Part shown: piece after piece, positions 27,115-38,544 of the stretch | How the letters are laid out: every line of letters begins with the position of its first letter | How positions within the stretch are numbered: the first letter of the stretch is position 1 | Assembly (NCBI GenBank): GCA_017304475.1 | Contig: JAFKKV010000017.1 | Coordinates: forward strand, 186,001 to 250,000 | DNA length: 64,000 nucleotides | Reading direction: 5' to 3' | Origin: Hyphomicrobiales bacterium | GTDB taxonomy: Bacteria > Pseudomonadota > Alphaproteobacteria > Rhizobiales > Phreatobacteraceae | The notes under the pieces: model-generated | Told to the model about the DNA's origin: nothing | Database searches by the model: none | What the model saw: only the letters and a program-made list of their open reading frames with translations | Program-made: the position numbers and the translations under genes

Positions 27115-29094
27115 ATGGTTCTGGGTAAGATGTTCAAGCTCCGCACGATTGGAGCCAAGCTGATGCTGTCGATGACGGCAACCGCCCTGGCCGCGGCGGC
27201 CGCGGTCGGATTCGCCGGCTACAGACAGCAGCAGTCCTTGAGCGACCTGGCGATCGAACAGGCGCTCATCCAGCGCTATGAAGCGATTGTCGCGGCCATG
27301 GCCGAACAGGGCCAGCGGGCGCTTGGAACAGCCCTGTCGATCGCCAACGATCCGCGCGTCGGCGCGGCGTTCAACAGCGACGACCGCCCTGCTCTGCTCA
27401 ACCGGTTCAAGACCCTGTCGACATCGCTGCGCGGCGATCTCGGCCTCGCGCTGATCAGTTTCCAGAAAACCGACGGCACGAATCTGGCGCGCGTCCATGC
27501 ACCCGACGCCCATGGCGACAACGTGCTCGGCCGCCGGCACATGATCCGCGATGCGATTCGCTCGGGCCGCACGCTGGTCGGCATCGAGCCGGGCCGCGAC
27601 AATATCAGCATCTTCGCCAGCGTCCCGACGCTGCACGAGGGTGCGGTCGTCGGCATCACCGATATCGGCGCCGTGCTCGGCGCGGACTTCCTGGCCGACC
27701 TGAAGCGCCGCTTCAACGTCGACGTCGCCATGCACCTCGTCCAGGACGGCAAGGTGGCGACGCTCGGCGCGACCTTCCCCGACAAGACCCTGCTCGACGG
27801 CGCGACCCACCAGGCCGCGCTCGCGCAGCCCACGGCATGGCGCGCGGCGAGCCTTGCCGGACGTCCGACCGCGATCCTCGCCGGCCCCTTGAGGAACTAT
27901 TCCGGCGCGCCGATCGGCACGGTGGAGGTCGCCCTCGACACCAGCGCCTTCGTGACGGCACGCGACCAGGCCATGCTGGTGCTGCTCGGCGTGCTCGCGG
28001 CGGTGGCGCTGGCCGGCCTCGCGGTCGCCCTGATGCTGACCCGCCATCTCGGCCAGCCGGTCGGCGTGCTGAACCAGACCATGCTGGCGCTCGCCGGCGG
28101 CGACCACGGCCGCGCCGTGCCCTCGACCGGGCGCAGCGACGAGATCGGCGCCATGGCCCGTTCGGTCGAAGTGTTCCGGACCAACGCCATCGAGCGCGAA
28201 CGCCTGGAGGCGGACACGCTGAGCGAGGCCGCCGCCCGCCGCGACCGCCAGACGAAGATCGATGCGCTCGTCCGCAACTTCAGCGATTCGATCGGGCCGG
28301 TGCTGCAGGGCGTCGGCGACAATGCCCGCCAGATGGAAGAGACCGCCCGCACGCTCACCGGCATCGCGGCCTCCGCCTCCGGCCAGGCCGACGAAGCCGC
28401 CGGCGCCTCCAAACAGGCCTCCAGCAACGTCCAGTCGGTCGCCGCTGCGTCGGAAGAGCTCTCCGCCTCGATCAACGAGATCGCCGCCCAGGTGGCCCAG
28501 ACCAACGAGGTGGTGGTGCGGGCGAGCCGCGAGGCCGGTGGTGCCAATGAACGGGTCAAGGCGTTGGCCGATGCCGCCGGCCGCATCGGCGCGGTGCTCG
28601 GCCTGATCCGCGACATCGCCGAACAGACCAATCTGCTCGCGCTGAACGCCACCATCGAGGCGGCACGCGCGGGCGAGGCCGGCCGCGGCTTCGCCGTGGT
28701 GGCGAGCGAAGTGAAGTCACTCGCCGGCCAGACCGCCAAGGCGACCGAGGAGATCGCCGCCCAGATCAGTTCGGTGCAGCAGGAAACCGGCACGGCGGTC
28801 GCGACCATCGAGGCGATCGCCGGCACCATGGACGAGGTCGCGAATTATGCCTCGGCGGTCGCAGCCGCCATCGAGCAGCAGCGCGCCGCCACCGGCGAAA
28901 TCTCGCAGAACGTCCAGGCCGCCGCGACCGGCACGGCACGCGTGGTCGACAATATCACCGGCGTCACCGCGGTCTCCGCCGAGACCAACCAGTCCGCCGA
29001 GCAGGTGCTGGTCGCCGCCCGCAGCCTGTCGGATCAGGCCGGCACGCTCGGCCGCTCCATCGAGAGCTTCCTGAGCGAGGTCCGGGCGGCCTGA
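27115..29094 (+). CDS. Methyl-accepting chemotaxis protein with periplasmic sensor domain
   Basis: A 659-residue chemoreceptor signalling to CheA. Layout: first membrane helix about residues 15-36, periplasmic sensor 37-284 (double-Cache-like: a long helix [19 protein letters not shown], then mixed strands with [15 protein letters not shown]), second membrane helix 286-309, HAMP 310-366, and signalling helices 400-642 with the tip [20 protein letters not shown] and [14 protein letters not shown] following. It lacks a C-terminal CheR-binding pentapeptide. The true start is uncertain: ATG 27049 would add 22 basic residues, while 27115 or 27130 gives the usual short cytoplasmic lead. The ligand is unknown. 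No chemotaxis genes are nearby, so it is an orphan receptor. Confidence 0.92.
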   Translation: MVLGKMFKLRTIGAKLMLSMTATALAAAAAVGFAGYRQQQSLSDLAIEQALIQRYEAIVAAMAEQGQRALGTALSIANDPRVGAAFNSDDRPALLNRFKTLSTSLRGDLGLALISFQKTDGTNLARVHAPDAHGDNVLGRRHMIRDAIRSGRTLVGIEPGRDNISIFASVPTLHEGAVVGITDIGAVLGADFLADLKRRFNVDVAMHLVQDGKVATLGATFPDKTLLDGATHQAALAQPTAWRAASLAGRPTAILAGPLRNYSGAPIGTVEVALDTSAFVTARDQAMLVLLGVLAAVALAGLAVALMLTRHLGQPVGVLNQTMLALAGGDHGRAVPSTGRSDEIGAMARSVEVFRTNAIERERLEADTLSEAAARRDRQTKIDALVRNFSDSIGPVLQGVGDNARQMEETARTLTGIAASASGQADEAAGASKQASSNVQSVAAASEELSASINEIAAQVAQTNEVVVRASREAGGANERVKALADAAGRIGAVLGLIRDIAEQTNLLALNATIEAARAGEAGRGFAVVASEVKSLAGQTAKATEEIAAQISSVQQETGTAVATIEAIAGTMDEVANYASAVAAAIEQQRAATGEISQNVQAAATGTARVVDNITGVTAVSAETNQSAEQVLVAARSLSDQAGTLGRSIESFLSEVRAA

Positions 29095-29101
29095 CCAGGC
29101 C

Positions 29102-30892
29102 TCACCCGGGCAACGGCCGGTCCACGCCGGCCGCGATGGGTTCGCTGGCCGCCCGGCGGATCGCCTGTTGCAAGGCATCGGGCGCCAACGGCTTGTGCAG
29201 CAGGACATGGCCGCTCGCGGCGAGCTCGCGCAGCCGCTCCGGCGAGGTATCGCCGGTGACGATCAACGCCGGGACGCGATAGCCGAGATGGCCGGTCAGG
29301 CGCTCGACGGCGGCCGTGCCGGCCATGCCGTCGGCAAGGCGATAATCGGCGATGATGATGTCGACGGGCGGTGCGCCGGCCTCCGCGTGCCGGCGACGGA
29401 CCTCGTCCACCGTCGCGCCCATGAAGCATCGATGGCCCCAGCTCGGCAGCAGCAGGGCGACGCCTTCGAGCACCTGGAGATCATCGTCGATCACCATGAC
29501 GGCCAGTCCCGAGGCCAGGGCCTGGCGTTGCGTGACGGCCGGCGTCGCGGCGGCAGCGGCGAGCGGCACCACGAGCGAGAAGCTCGAGCCCTTGCCCGGC
29601 ACGGAGCGAAGGACCACCCGATGCCCGAGCAGGCCGGCCAGGCGCCGCACGATGGCGAGGCCCAGCCCCAGGCCCTCCTGGCGGGCGCGGTGCGGATTAT
29701 GCAGTTGCGTGAACTCCTCGAACACCGCCTCGTGCTGATCCGCCGGGATGCCCGGCCCGGTATCGTGCACCTGGATCTCGACCATGGCGCCGCGGCGCCG
29801 GCAGCCGACCAGGACCCGCCCGCCGGGCGCATAACGCAAGGCATTGGACAGGAAATTGTCCAGGATGCGCTTCAGCAGGGCGGGGTCGCTCTCGACCCAG
29901 GCACTGGACGGCACGACGCGCAGCGTGATGCCGCGCTCCCGCGCCTGGGGGCCGAACTCTTCGCCAAGCCCAGCGATCAGCCGTGCAAGAGCGATCGGCC
30001 GCCGTTCCACCGCGACCAGCCCGGCATCGAGCCGCGACACGTCGATGAGGCCGTGCAGCAATCCTCCGAGCGAACCGATGGTCGCCTGCAGCTTCTCGGC
30101 AATGCCCTGCGCCTCGCCGGCGCGGACATCGCCCCTGCGGGCAAGGGCCGCCAGCGCCGCCGTGAACAGGCCGAGCGCATGGATGGGCTGCCTGAGATCG
30201 TGGCTCGCGGCGGCGAGGAAACGGGTCTTGGCGTGGTTCGCGGCGGTCGCCCGGTCGCGCTCATGCTCCAGCCGGTCGATCAGCGCCGCATTCTCGAAGC
30301 GGAGCGCCACGGTCTCCCGCAGGGACCGGTAGTTGATCCGGCAATAATAGAGACTGACGACGATCAGGCAGGCCTGAAGCACCAGATAGAGATCGAAGAC
30401 CGGGTCGTCCTGCGTCAGGCAGCTGAGCGCGAAAGGAACATGCATGGCGAGCAGCACCCGGACATGCGCCGGCGGATGGGCCGCCACCGACGACACCCCG
30501 CCGCCCGACATGCCGGTGAGCACGATGCAGACGAAAGCGATGAGATGGGCCTGGTCGGGAACGAAACCGATCCAGCCGAGCGCACCCCAGGTCAGGCTCC
30601 ACAGGATCGACAGCAAGGTGAAGCGCCGCGCCCAGGCCGCCCTGCCCGCCGCATCGCCGGCCGCCAGAAAATAGCGACGTGACAGAAACCAGCGCGCGCC
30701 CGTCACGGCATAGATAGCGGCGGCCCAGGCGATCAGCGCGGAAGCCGGCACCGCGCCCCACAGCACGTAGACGACCGGCCAGGGCACCACCATGCTGGCG
30801 ATCATCGCGCCATAGGACTGGCGATAGAGCAGGTCGACGAGGGCTGCCTGGAGACGCGCCTCGCCGGTCGCGTCGGCCTCGGCGATCGTCAT
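29102..30892 (-). CDS. Hybrid sensor histidine kinase with C-terminal receiver
   Basis: A 596-residue membrane kinase. Residues about 20-190 contain roughly six hydrophobic segments with little periplasmic loop, so the sensor is membrane-embedded. A short coiled coil leads to the dimerisation helix with phospho-acceptor His231 (AAASHDLRQPIHAL), then the ATPase with N box (ILDNFLSNALRYA), G1 (DTGPGIPAD) and G2 (GLGLGLAIV), then a receiver domain with its acidic DDD triplet and phospho-Asp516 (IIADYRL). The HDLRQP form places it with the FixL/RpfC-like hybrid kinases of Proteobacteria. Start ATG 30892 precedes the first membrane helix. It converges with the chemoreceptor gene, 7 bases between stops. 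No partner regulator is adjacent. Confidence 0.9.
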   Translation of the reverse strand: MTIAEADATGEARLQAALVDLLYRQSYGAMIASMVVPWPVVYVLWGAVPASALIAWAAAIYAVTGARWFLSRRYFLAAGDAAGRAAWARRFTLLSILWSLTWGALGWIGFVPDQAHLIAFVCIVLTGMSGGGVSSVAAHPPAHVRVLLAMHVPFALSCLTQDDPVFDLYLVLQACLIVVSLYYCRINYRSLRETVALRFENAALIDRLEHERDRATAANHAKTRFLAAASHDLRQPIHALGLFTAALAALARRGDVRAGEAQGIAEKLQATIGSLGGLLHGLIDVSRLDAGLVAVERRPIALARLIAGLGEEFGPQARERGITLRVVPSSAWVESDPALLKRILDNFLSNALRYAPGGRVLVGCRRRGAMVEIQVHDTGPGIPADQHEAVFEEFTQLHNPHRARQEGLGLGLAIVRRLAGLLGHRVVLRSVPGKGSSFSLVVPLAAAAATPAVTQRQALASGLAVMVIDDDLQVLEGVALLLPSWGHRCFMGATVDEVRRRHAEAGAPPVDIIIADYRLADGMAGTAAVERLTGHLGYRVPALIVTGDTSPERLRELAASGHVLLHKPLAPDALQQAIRRAASEPIAAGVDRPLPG

Positions 30893-31307
30893 CGTCCCGC
30901 ACCCGGCCGGCCAAGGATTTTCGAGCTCCCTGCCGCCGTTGCGCCGTGGGTACTCTGCCCGCTGAACATCGGGTCGACGCCGTCCGCCGTCCGGCCCTCT
31001 ATCTGTCGCGACGGGTCGCTGGGTGCCGGCATGCGTGATCCTGTCGAGAAACCGTCCGATCGGACCCTGCATGAGGAGTCATGCGACGGGAGACACCATC
31101 GACGGCGAAGCGGTATTTCCGCGATCGCCTCTTAACCCGCCATGCGGCGGATAGGTCAAATTCGAGGAGAATGCCTGGTATCCAGAGCGCACGGCGCGGG
31201 GACAAGCAGGCCACCGTCTGCCGACGCGGGGCGAAGCGCGAGCTTTGCTGGGGATCACGGCCAAGAGACAGAAAACACCGCCGCCGCGCCCCGGCCCCCT
31301 TGCCGGT
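30893..31307. other. Intergenic region upstream of the hybrid kinase gene
   Basis: 415 bases between the stop of the AbrB-family gene and the start of the kinase gene, both on the minus strand. No convincing gene, RNA or repeat was seen; the kinase promoter should be here. Confidence 0.4.
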
Positions 31308-32432
31308 TCATTCGGCCGGCTGGCGCGCCGGTCTTTGCTCCACGCCGAGAAAGCGGTTGGCGAGACGGAACACCAGCGGCGCGGAAATCATGATCAGGAA
31401 GACGCGGATGATGTGATGGGCCGCGACGAAGGCCACCTCGGCATGCAGCGCCACCGCGATCAGGCTCATTTCGGCGAGCCCCCCGGGTGAATAGGCCAGC
31501 GCCAGCGTGACCACGCCGAAGCCGGAGACATGCGCGACGATGAAGGCGAAGACGGTCATCCAGAACAGCAGGATGACGGTCGAGCCGACCGACAGGGCCA
31601 GGATGCGCATGACGGTGCGGCTGGCCGTGCCGGCGAACCGGCAGCCGATCACCACGCCGAGAATGAGCTGCGCCGCATTGACGATCTCGAAGGGCGGCTT
31701 GAAATCGCTCCAGCCCATCAGGTGAACCGAAGCGCTGACCAGCATGGGGCCCAGCAAGTTCTTGGCGGGCAGGTTGAGCAAATGGCCGAACAGCGCGCCG
31801 GCGAGGCCACAGCCGACCAGCCAGGCCTCGCTGACCAGCGGCGCATTGAACATCGAGACCGCGCCGGCGGTGCGGTTGAGCGAAACGCCCTCGATCCATT
31901 GGATGGCGAAAGGCAGCGTCATCACGATCATCAGGATGCGCGCCGAATGGACCAGCGCGATGACCCGGCCGTCGCCGCCCCGCTCCTCGCCATAGGTGAT
32001 CATCTCGACCAGCCCGCCCGGCATGCCGGAAAAGAAGGCGGTGGTGCGGTCATAGCCGCCGACATGGCGGAAATACCAGACCACCGTCAGGCCGCAGGCG
32101 GTCATGAAGGCGATCAGGCCGAGAATGGTCGGCAACCACTGAGGGATCTGCGCGATGACGGCCGGGTTGAAGCCCGACCCCAGCATGACCCCGATCACCG
32201 CCGACATGGGCGGCCGGATCACCGGCGGCGCGGCGACCGGCGCCCGGGTGAGCGCCGCCACCGTACAGAACATCATGGCGCCGAGCATCCAGGGCAGCGG
32301 CAGCCGCAAGGTCGAGAAGATCATTCCGCCGGCAAAACCCAGCAGCAGCGCCAGCGCGAACTTCGGGTAGGGCAAGCGCGACGGCGCCAGTTCGGCGATG
32401 CCGTAGCGGATCTCAGCCAGCCAACTGTTCAC
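31308..32432 (-). CDS. AbrB family transporter (ammonia monooxygenase-like permease family)
   Basis: A 374-residue inner-membrane protein with about ten hydrophobic helices in two homologous halves, the AbrB duplication. The paired family motifs are visible: LRLPLPWMLGAM then GVMLGSGFNP in the first half, and LPAKNLLGPMLVSA then ILGVVIGCRFAG in the second, plus FFSGMPGGLVEMITYGEE and ALAYSPGGLAEMSLIA. Members are annotated as putative regulators or ammonia monooxygenases, but they are membrane permeases of uncertain substrate. The start is GTG 32432, with GGAGGAG 7 bases upstream; no good ATG fits. Divergent from aroQ. Confidence 0.85.
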   Translation of the reverse strand: MNSWLAEIRYGIAELAPSRLPYPKFALALLLGFAGGMIFSTLRLPLPWMLGAMMFCTVAALTRAPVAAPPVIRPPMSAVIGVMLGSGFNPAVIAQIPQWLPTILGLIAFMTACGLTVVWYFRHVGGYDRTTAFFSGMPGGLVEMITYGEERGGDGRVIALVHSARILMIVMTLPFAIQWIEGVSLNRTAGAVSMFNAPLVSEAWLVGCGLAGALFGHLLNLPAKNLLGPMLVSASVHLMGWSDFKPPFEIVNAAQLILGVVIGCRFAGTASRTVMRILALSVGSTVILLFWMTVFAFIVAHVSGFGVVTLALAYSPGGLAEMSLIAVALHAEVAFVAAHHIIRVFLIMISAPLVFRLANRFLGVEQRPARQPAE

Positions 32433-32743
32433 GCCCTGCTCCTCCGGTGATGGGCGGCCCGTGCCGCGCCCGGATCGGGGCGAGGTTCGCGGGCGCGAGC
32501 GATGCTGTGGATGCCAGCCCGCGGGACCATGCCGTGCGAGCGCATAGCATCTTCGGCAAAGCCGGCGCCAGATGGACTTATCCACGATCCCGCGGGGCCC
32601 GGCGGGCGCATGCGACGGGTCGCTTTCCATCCGGCGCGGCCCGGCCTATAAGGGCCGGCCCGGAGGGTTGCGATTTTCCGGGGCCGCCTTGATTCCGGCC
32701 GGGATCGATCGCGGAGCGGCCCCAGCTGGACCCGACCTCACGC
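32433..32743. other. Divergent intergenic region between the AbrB-family gene and aroQ
   Basis: 311 bases holding both divergent promoters. A GC-rich imperfect palindrome around CCTATAAGGGCCGGCC (32640-32665) contains a TATAAG that could be a -10 for the aroQ-accBC operon, but no matching -35 is clear. No gene was found. Confidence 0.35.
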
Positions 32744-33199
32744 ATGAGCACCGTTCTCGTCCTCAACGGACCCAATCTCAACCTTCTCGGCACGCGCGAA
32801 CCGGCGATCTACGGCGCCACGACGCTTGCCGACGTCAACGAGCTTTGCCGTGCGGCGGCGGCCGAGCACGGTTTCACCGCCGATTGCCGGCAGTCCAATC
32901 ATGAGGGCGTGCTGGTCGATTGGATTCATGAAGCCGGCAAGGCCTATGCCGCCGGCACCTTGAAAGGCGTCGTGTTCAATGCCGGCGCCTATACCCATAC
33001 CTCGCTCGCGATCGCCGACGCGATCCGGGGCACCGGCGTGCCGGTGATCGAGGTCCACATCACCAACGTGCACGCCCGCGAGGCGTTCCGTCATCACTCC
33101 TATCTCTCACCCGTCGCGCGCGGGATCATTGTCGGGCTCGGCCCCAATGGTTACGTGCTCGCCATTGCCGCGCTCGCCGGACTTCCGCCGAAGGCCTGA
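32744..33199 (+). CDS. aroQ: Type II 3-dehydroquinate dehydratase
   Basis: A 151-residue cytosolic enzyme converting 3-dehydroquinate to 3-dehydroshikimate in aromatic amino acid synthesis. Typical family length. Landmarks are [18 protein letters not shown] at residues 6-23 with the catalytic Arg and Tyr, the substrate loop [52 protein letters not shown] with the catalytic His, and [11 protein letters not shown]. It heads the aroQ-accB-accC cluster, a standard arrangement in Proteobacteria; accB starts 36 bases downstream. Confidence 0.96.
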   Translation: MSTVLVLNGPNLNLLGTREPAIYGATTLADVNELCRAAAAEHGFTADCRQSNHEGVLVDWIHEAGKAYAAGTLKGVVFNAGAYTHTSLAIADAIRGTGVPVIEVHITNVHAREAFRHHSYLSPVARGIIVGLGPNGYVLAIAALAGLPPKA

Positions 33200-33235
33200 G
33201 GGCCGGCGGCGAAGCGATCGGCCAAAGAGGGCCCC

Positions 33236-33712
33236 ATGCTCAAGAACAAATACCCCATCGATCCCGCGCTCATCCGCGAACTCGCGCAGGTGCTGACCGA
33301 TACCGACCTGACCGAGATCGAGGTCGCCCATGACGACCTGAAGATCCGGGTGGCGCGGCAGATCACCGTGCACACCACGGTGGCGGCCCCGATCCACGCG
33401 CAGGCCGCTCCCTTGGCAGCCCCTGCCACGGTGCAGGCGAGCGTCGCGCCGGTGGTGATCGACGATCCGCGCAAACATCCCGGCGTGGTCACCTCGCCAA
33501 TGGTCGGCACCGCCTATCGCCGTCCCTCGCCGGATGCCAAGCCGCTGGTCGAGATCGGCACGGTGGTCAAGGAGGGCGACCGGCTCTGCCTGATCGAGGC
33601 GATGAAGACCTTCAACGATATCGCGGCGCCGCGCAGCGGCACGGTCACCCGCATCCTGTTCGACGACGGCCGGCCGGTGGAATACGGCGAGCCGCTCATG
33701 ATCGTCGAATGA
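33236..33712 (+). CDS. accB: Biotin carboxyl carrier protein of acetyl-CoA carboxylase
   Basis: A 158-residue carrier whose biotin shuttles CO2 between AccC and the carboxyltransferase. It has an N-terminal domain (residues 1-45), an Ala/Pro linker (about 50-75) and the lipoyl-like biotinyl domain with Lys124 in the invariant EAMK ([11 protein letters not shown]). BirA (5.7 kb) is the likely modifier. Its stop codon overlaps a possible accC ATG (ATGA), so the two are translated together. Confidence 0.96.
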   Translation: MLKNKYPIDPALIRELAQVLTDTDLTEIEVAHDDLKIRVARQITVHTTVAAPIHAQAAPLAAPATVQASVAPVVIDDPRKHPGVVTSPMVGTAYRRPSPDAKPLVEIGTVVKEGDRLCLIEAMKTFNDIAAPRSGTVTRILFDDGRPVEYGEPLMIVE

Positions 33713-33726
33713 GCGGACAGGTGCCC

Positions 33727-35079
<1,353 letters not shown>

Positions 35080-35149
35080 GGGCCGCGGTCACGCCTGCAT
35101 CCGAAACGGCGGTTCGCGGTTAGGCCCTGAAACTGGAGGAGCCGCGACC

Positions 35150-35776
35150 ATGCCTCTCGACAAGATCAGTTTCGACCGACGCTCCCTGCTCGCCGCCGCC
35201 TGCACCCTGGCGGGCGCTCCGGCTTTCGCGCAAGGGGCCGGCCCAAGTTCGCAGCGAAGTCCGGCGCAAGGCTCGGCGCAGGTCTCAAGCCGGATCTCCA
35301 ACTCGGCCTATGCCTTCACCTTCGATGGCCTCGAAGGCGAGCCGGTCAGGCTGGCCGACCATGCCGGCCGCGTCCTGCTGGTGGTCAATACCGCCTCGAC
35401 CTGCGGCTTCACGCCTCAATATGCCGACCTGCAGACCATGTGGGAGCGTTATCGCGACCGCGGCCTCGTCGTGGTCGGTGTGCCCTCCGACGATTTCAAC
35501 CAGGAGCGCGGCACGGCCAAGGAGATCGCCGAGGTCTGCCAAGGCCAATATGGCGTGTCCTTCCCGATGACCGGCAAACAGGTGGTGCGCGGCGCCGGCG
35601 CCCATCCCTTCTACCGCTGGGCCGCGGCGCAGCGGCCGGCCGACATCCCCACCTGGAACTTCCACAAATTCGTCATCGGCCGCACCGGCCTGATCGCCGG
35701 GGCCTTTCCCGCGCGCATCCGGCCGGTCGATCCACGCATCGTGGCCCTTGTCGAAACACAACTTGCAGGCGTTTGA
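35150..35776 (+). CDS. Glutathione peroxidase family protein with export signal
   Basis: A 208-residue thiol peroxidase of the GPx family. The peroxidatic Cys85 is in NTASTCGFTPQY and the catalytic Trp-Asn pair follows in PTWNFHKFVIG. The usual NQF-GxQE loop is replaced by SDDFNQERGT, so the conserved Gln is absent or shifted; this variant occurs in proteobacterial homologues. Residues 1-28 form a signal (FDRRSLLAAACTLAGAPAFAQ) with two arginines before the hydrophobic core, suggesting Tat export, followed by a low-complexity Ser/Gln/Ala linker. It is probably periplasmic and may use thioredoxin-like reductants rather than glutathione. It stands alone, 70 bases after accC, with GGAGG upstream. 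Confidence 0.85.
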   Translation: MPLDKISFDRRSLLAAACTLAGAPAFAQGAGPSSQRSPAQGSAQVSSRISNSAYAFTFDGLEGEPVRLADHAGRVLLVVNTASTCGFTPQYADLQTMWERYRDRGLVVVGVPSDDFNQERGTAKEIAEVCQGQYGVSFPMTGKQVVRGAGAHPFYRWAAAQRPADIPTWNFHKFVIGRTGLIAGAFPARIRPVDPRIVALVETQLAGV

Positions 35777-35819
35777 AACCGCTTCGCAATCGTCACCCGA
35801 CTCCTGTATGTAAGACGCG

Positions 35820-36974
35820 ATGCTGATCACTTCCTCGTCCGACCTTGCCGCGATCTGCGCGCGCCTCGCCAAACATCCCTTCGTCACGGTGGACACCGAA
35901 TTCCTCCGTGAGACGACTTTCTGGCCGAAACTCTGTGTCATCCAGCTGGCCAGCCCGGACGAGGCCGTCGCCATCGACGCGCTTGCGCCGGGAATGGACC
36001 TGACGCCGTTTTTCGACCTGATGACCGACCCGGCCGTGATCAAGGTGTTCCATGCCGCGCGCCAGGACGTCGAAATCGTCTGGCACCTGTCCAAGCGCAT
36101 CCCCGCGCCGCTGTTCGACAGCCAGGTCGCGGCCATGGTGCTCGGTTACGGCGACAGCATTTCCTATGACCAGCTGGTCCAGCGCACCAACGGCACGATG
36201 CTCGACAAGACCAGCCGCTTCACCGACTGGTCGAAGCGGCCGCTGAGCGAGGCGCAGATCACCTACGCCATCGCCGATGTCACCCATTTGCGGGACATCT
36301 ATGTCAAGCTGACCGCCGAGCTGGACAAGCGCGGCCGCAGCGAATGGGTCGCCGAGGAAATGGGCGTGCTGACCTCGCCCGAAACCTACCGCCAGGAGCC
36401 CGAGCGCGCCTGGGAGCGTTTCCGCAATCGCGTGCGCAAGCCGCGCGAACTGGCCGTGCTGATGGACGTCGCCGCCTGGCGCGAGCGCGAGGCCCAGGCC
36501 CGCGACGTGCCGCGCTCGCGCGTGCTGAAAGACGACAGCCTGATCGACGTGGCGATGACCGGCCCGAAGACGGTCGAGGCGCTCGGCGCCATGCGCTCGA
36601 TCCCCAAGGGCTGGGAGCGCTCGCGCGACGGCATGGCCATCGTCGAGGCCGTCCAGGCCGGATTGGCGCGCGACCCCAAGAGCCTGCCACCGATCGACAA
36701 GCACCGCCCGCCGAGCCATTCGCAGTCGGCGACCGTCGAGCTCCTGAAAGTGCTCCTGAAAATGGTCGCGGAAAAGCACCATGTCGCGGCCAAGGTGGTG
36801 GCGACCTCCGACGATCTCGACCGCATCGCCGAGGACGACGAGGCCGATGTCGGGGCGCTCAAGGGCTGGCGGCGCGAACTGTTCGGCGAGAATGCGCTCG
36901 CCATCAAGCACGGCAAGCTGGCGCTGGCGATCGAGCGCGGCCGGGTGGTGACGGTCGACCGCGAGCTGCACTGA
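35820..36974 (+). CDS. rnd: Ribonuclease D
   Basis: A 384-residue 3'-to-5' exoribonuclease acting in tRNA 3'-end maturation. The DEDDy catalytic residues are present: Asp25 and Glu27 (TVDTEF), the second Asp in [11 protein letters not shown], and the final Asp and Tyr in [15 protein letters not shown]. An HRDC domain follows (residues about 210-290, [19 protein letters not shown]) and a second C-terminal helical region. Length is normal. It is 43 bases after the peroxidase gene. Confidence 0.95.
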   Translation: MLITSSSDLAAICARLAKHPFVTVDTEFLRETTFWPKLCVIQLASPDEAVAIDALAPGMDLTPFFDLMTDPAVIKVFHAARQDVEIVWHLSKRIPAPLFDSQVAAMVLGYGDSISYDQLVQRTNGTMLDKTSRFTDWSKRPLSEAQITYAIADVTHLRDIYVKLTAELDKRGRSEWVAEEMGVLTSPETYRQEPERAWERFRNRVRKPRELAVLMDVAAWREREAQARDVPRSRVLKDDSLIDVAMTGPKTVEALGAMRSIPKGWERSRDGMAIVEAVQAGLARDPKSLPPIDKHRPPSHSQSATVELLKVLLKMVAEKHHVAAKVVATSDDLDRIAEDDEADVGALKGWRRELFGENALAIKHGKLALAIERGRVVTVDRELH

Positions 36975-37086
36975 TCCGCGTCGCGCGCCCGGCCGCCATG
37001 CATGGGCAGGCCGCGCGGCAAGATGCATCACGCGCCATAGTCGGCCGCGCCGCGTTCCCGTCGCGGCACGTCATGAAAGACCCGTT

Positions 37087-38301
37087 ATGACCCATTCGGA
37101 TCCGGCCCTGGACAAGGCCCTCGAACTGCTCGGCAAATACCCGCTTTTCGACGGCCATAACGACCTGCCCTTCAGCATCCGCCGGGACCAGACCGCGCGC
37201 GGCGACGTTGCGGCCTATGGCCTCGACCGTGTCCACCAGGAAAGCGACACCGACATTCCGCGCCTGCGCGAAGGTCGCGTCGCGGCCCAGGTCTTCGCCG
37301 CTTTCGTCCCGACCTCGGTGCCGCACCCTGCCCGCTTCACCCTCGAACAGCTCGCCATTTGCCTCGACATCGAAGCCGTGCACAAGGACGTCTTCCTGCC
37401 GGCTCGGCGCCCGAACGACGTCGCGCGGGCCCGCAAGGCCGGCAAGATCGCCTCCGTCATCTCGGTGGAGAGCGGCGTCGGCCTGGAGAATTCGCTGAGC
37501 CCCCTCAGGGTCTGGCACGCCGCCGGCATGCGCATTCTGACGCTTTGCCACAACGAGACGCTGGACTGGATCGATTCGGCGACCGATGCCCCCCGCCATG
37601 ACGGGCTGACCGATTTCGGCCGCGCCGTGATCGCCGAATGCAACCGGCTCGGCGTCATGGTCGATCTCGCCCATGCCTCGCCGAAAGCGCAGCACGACGC
37701 GCTCGACCACGCCCGCGCGCCGCTGCTCTGGTCGCATTCCAACGCCTTCGCGCTGTGCGACCACCCGCGCAATGTCAGCGACGACGTGCTCGCCCGGGTC
37801 AAGGCCAATGGCGGCATGGTCATGGCGACCTTCGTGCCCAATTTCATCTCGCGGAAGAGCCGCGACTGGATGAAGCCGTTTCAGGTCCATGGCAAGACCA
37901 GGCCCGGGCTCGACATCGACGCGGCGGTCACCGAGAAGGCCAAGGCCGAAGGCCCCTGGCCCAGGGGTTCGATTTCCGAGCTTTGCGACCATATCGAATA
38001 TATCGTCGGCAAGACCGGCCTGAACCATATCGGCATCGGCTCCGACTTCTATGGCGGCCCCAATCCCGACGACCTCGCCAATGTCTCGCGCTTCCCGCAC
38101 CTGATCGCGGCGCTGATCCGGCGCGGCTGGTCGGATGCCGCCATCGGCAGGATCGCCTCGGGCAATATGATCCGGCTCTGGAAGACCGTCGAGCGCAAGG
38201 CCGGCGAACTCGCCGCGGCCGAACCGCCGGGCATCGCCCAGGTCGCGGCCGAGGCGATCAATCTCAGACCGCGCGCCAAGACCGAACCCGCCAAGGGGTG
38301 A
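37087..38301 (+). CDS. Membrane dipeptidase family (M19) metallopeptidase
   Basis: A 404-residue member of the renal dipeptidase family, zinc enzymes that cleave dipeptides, including some with D-residues. Metal-ligand segments are intact: DGHNDLP (His24, Asp26), SVISVESGVGLE (bridging Glu), LTLCHNE, LWSHSNAF and the C-terminal GIGSDFYGG Asp. No signal peptide is seen, so this version is probably cytoplasmic. A related role in peptidoglycan or drug breakdown cannot be excluded. It is followed by a pair of inverted palindromic repeats and convergent with the universal stress protein gene. Confidence 0.9.
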   Translation: MTHSDPALDKALELLGKYPLFDGHNDLPFSIRRDQTARGDVAAYGLDRVHQESDTDIPRLREGRVAAQVFAAFVPTSVPHPARFTLEQLAICLDIEAVHKDVFLPARRPNDVARARKAGKIASVISVESGVGLENSLSPLRVWHAAGMRILTLCHNETLDWIDSATDAPRHDGLTDFGRAVIAECNRLGVMVDLAHASPKAQHDALDHARAPLLWSHSNAFALCDHPRNVSDDVLARVKANGGMVMATFVPNFISRKSRDWMKPFQVHGKTRPGLDIDAAVTEKAKAEGPWPRGSISELCDHIEYIVGKTGLNHIGIGSDFYGGPNPDDLANVSRFPHLIAALIRRGWSDAAIGRIASGNMIRLWKTVERKAGELAAAEPPGIAQVAAEAINLRPRAKTEPAKG

Positions 38302-38350
38302 TGGCGCCAGAGGCTGCGCTGTGATCGTGACCGGCTGATCCTGGTGGGAA

Positions 38351-38390
38351 CAATTCGTGGATGCCCGGGACAAGCCCGGGCAAGACGATG
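38351..38390 (+). repeat. 40-base palindromic repeat, copy 1
   Basis: A 40-base unit with core TGCCCGGG-ACAAG-CCCGGGCA (38362-38382). It is repeated exactly in inverted orientation at 38463-38502, 72 bases away, downstream of two convergent genes. Confidence 0.85.
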
Positions 38391-38462
38391 TGTGAGCCTC
38401 ACGCCGTCATTGGCGCCGGCAGCATCAGGTGACCGCCGCTCCGCATCCCCTTGAGGTCAACG

Positions 38463-38502
38463 CATCGTCTTGCCCGGGCTTGTCCCGGGCATCCACGAAT
38501 TG
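38463..38502 (-). repeat. 40-base palindromic repeat, copy 2 (inverted)
   Basis: Exact reverse complement of the unit at 38351-38390. The flank GAGGTCAACGCATCGTC matches that of the degenerate copy at 24.33 kb. Together the two copies could form a large stem of 40 bp with a 72-base loop, acting as a bidirectional transcription stop between the dipeptidase and stress protein genes. Confidence 0.85.
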
Positions 38503-38544
38503 CTTTCGCCGAACTCAGCTGCCCTGATCACCGCGCGGCGCCGC

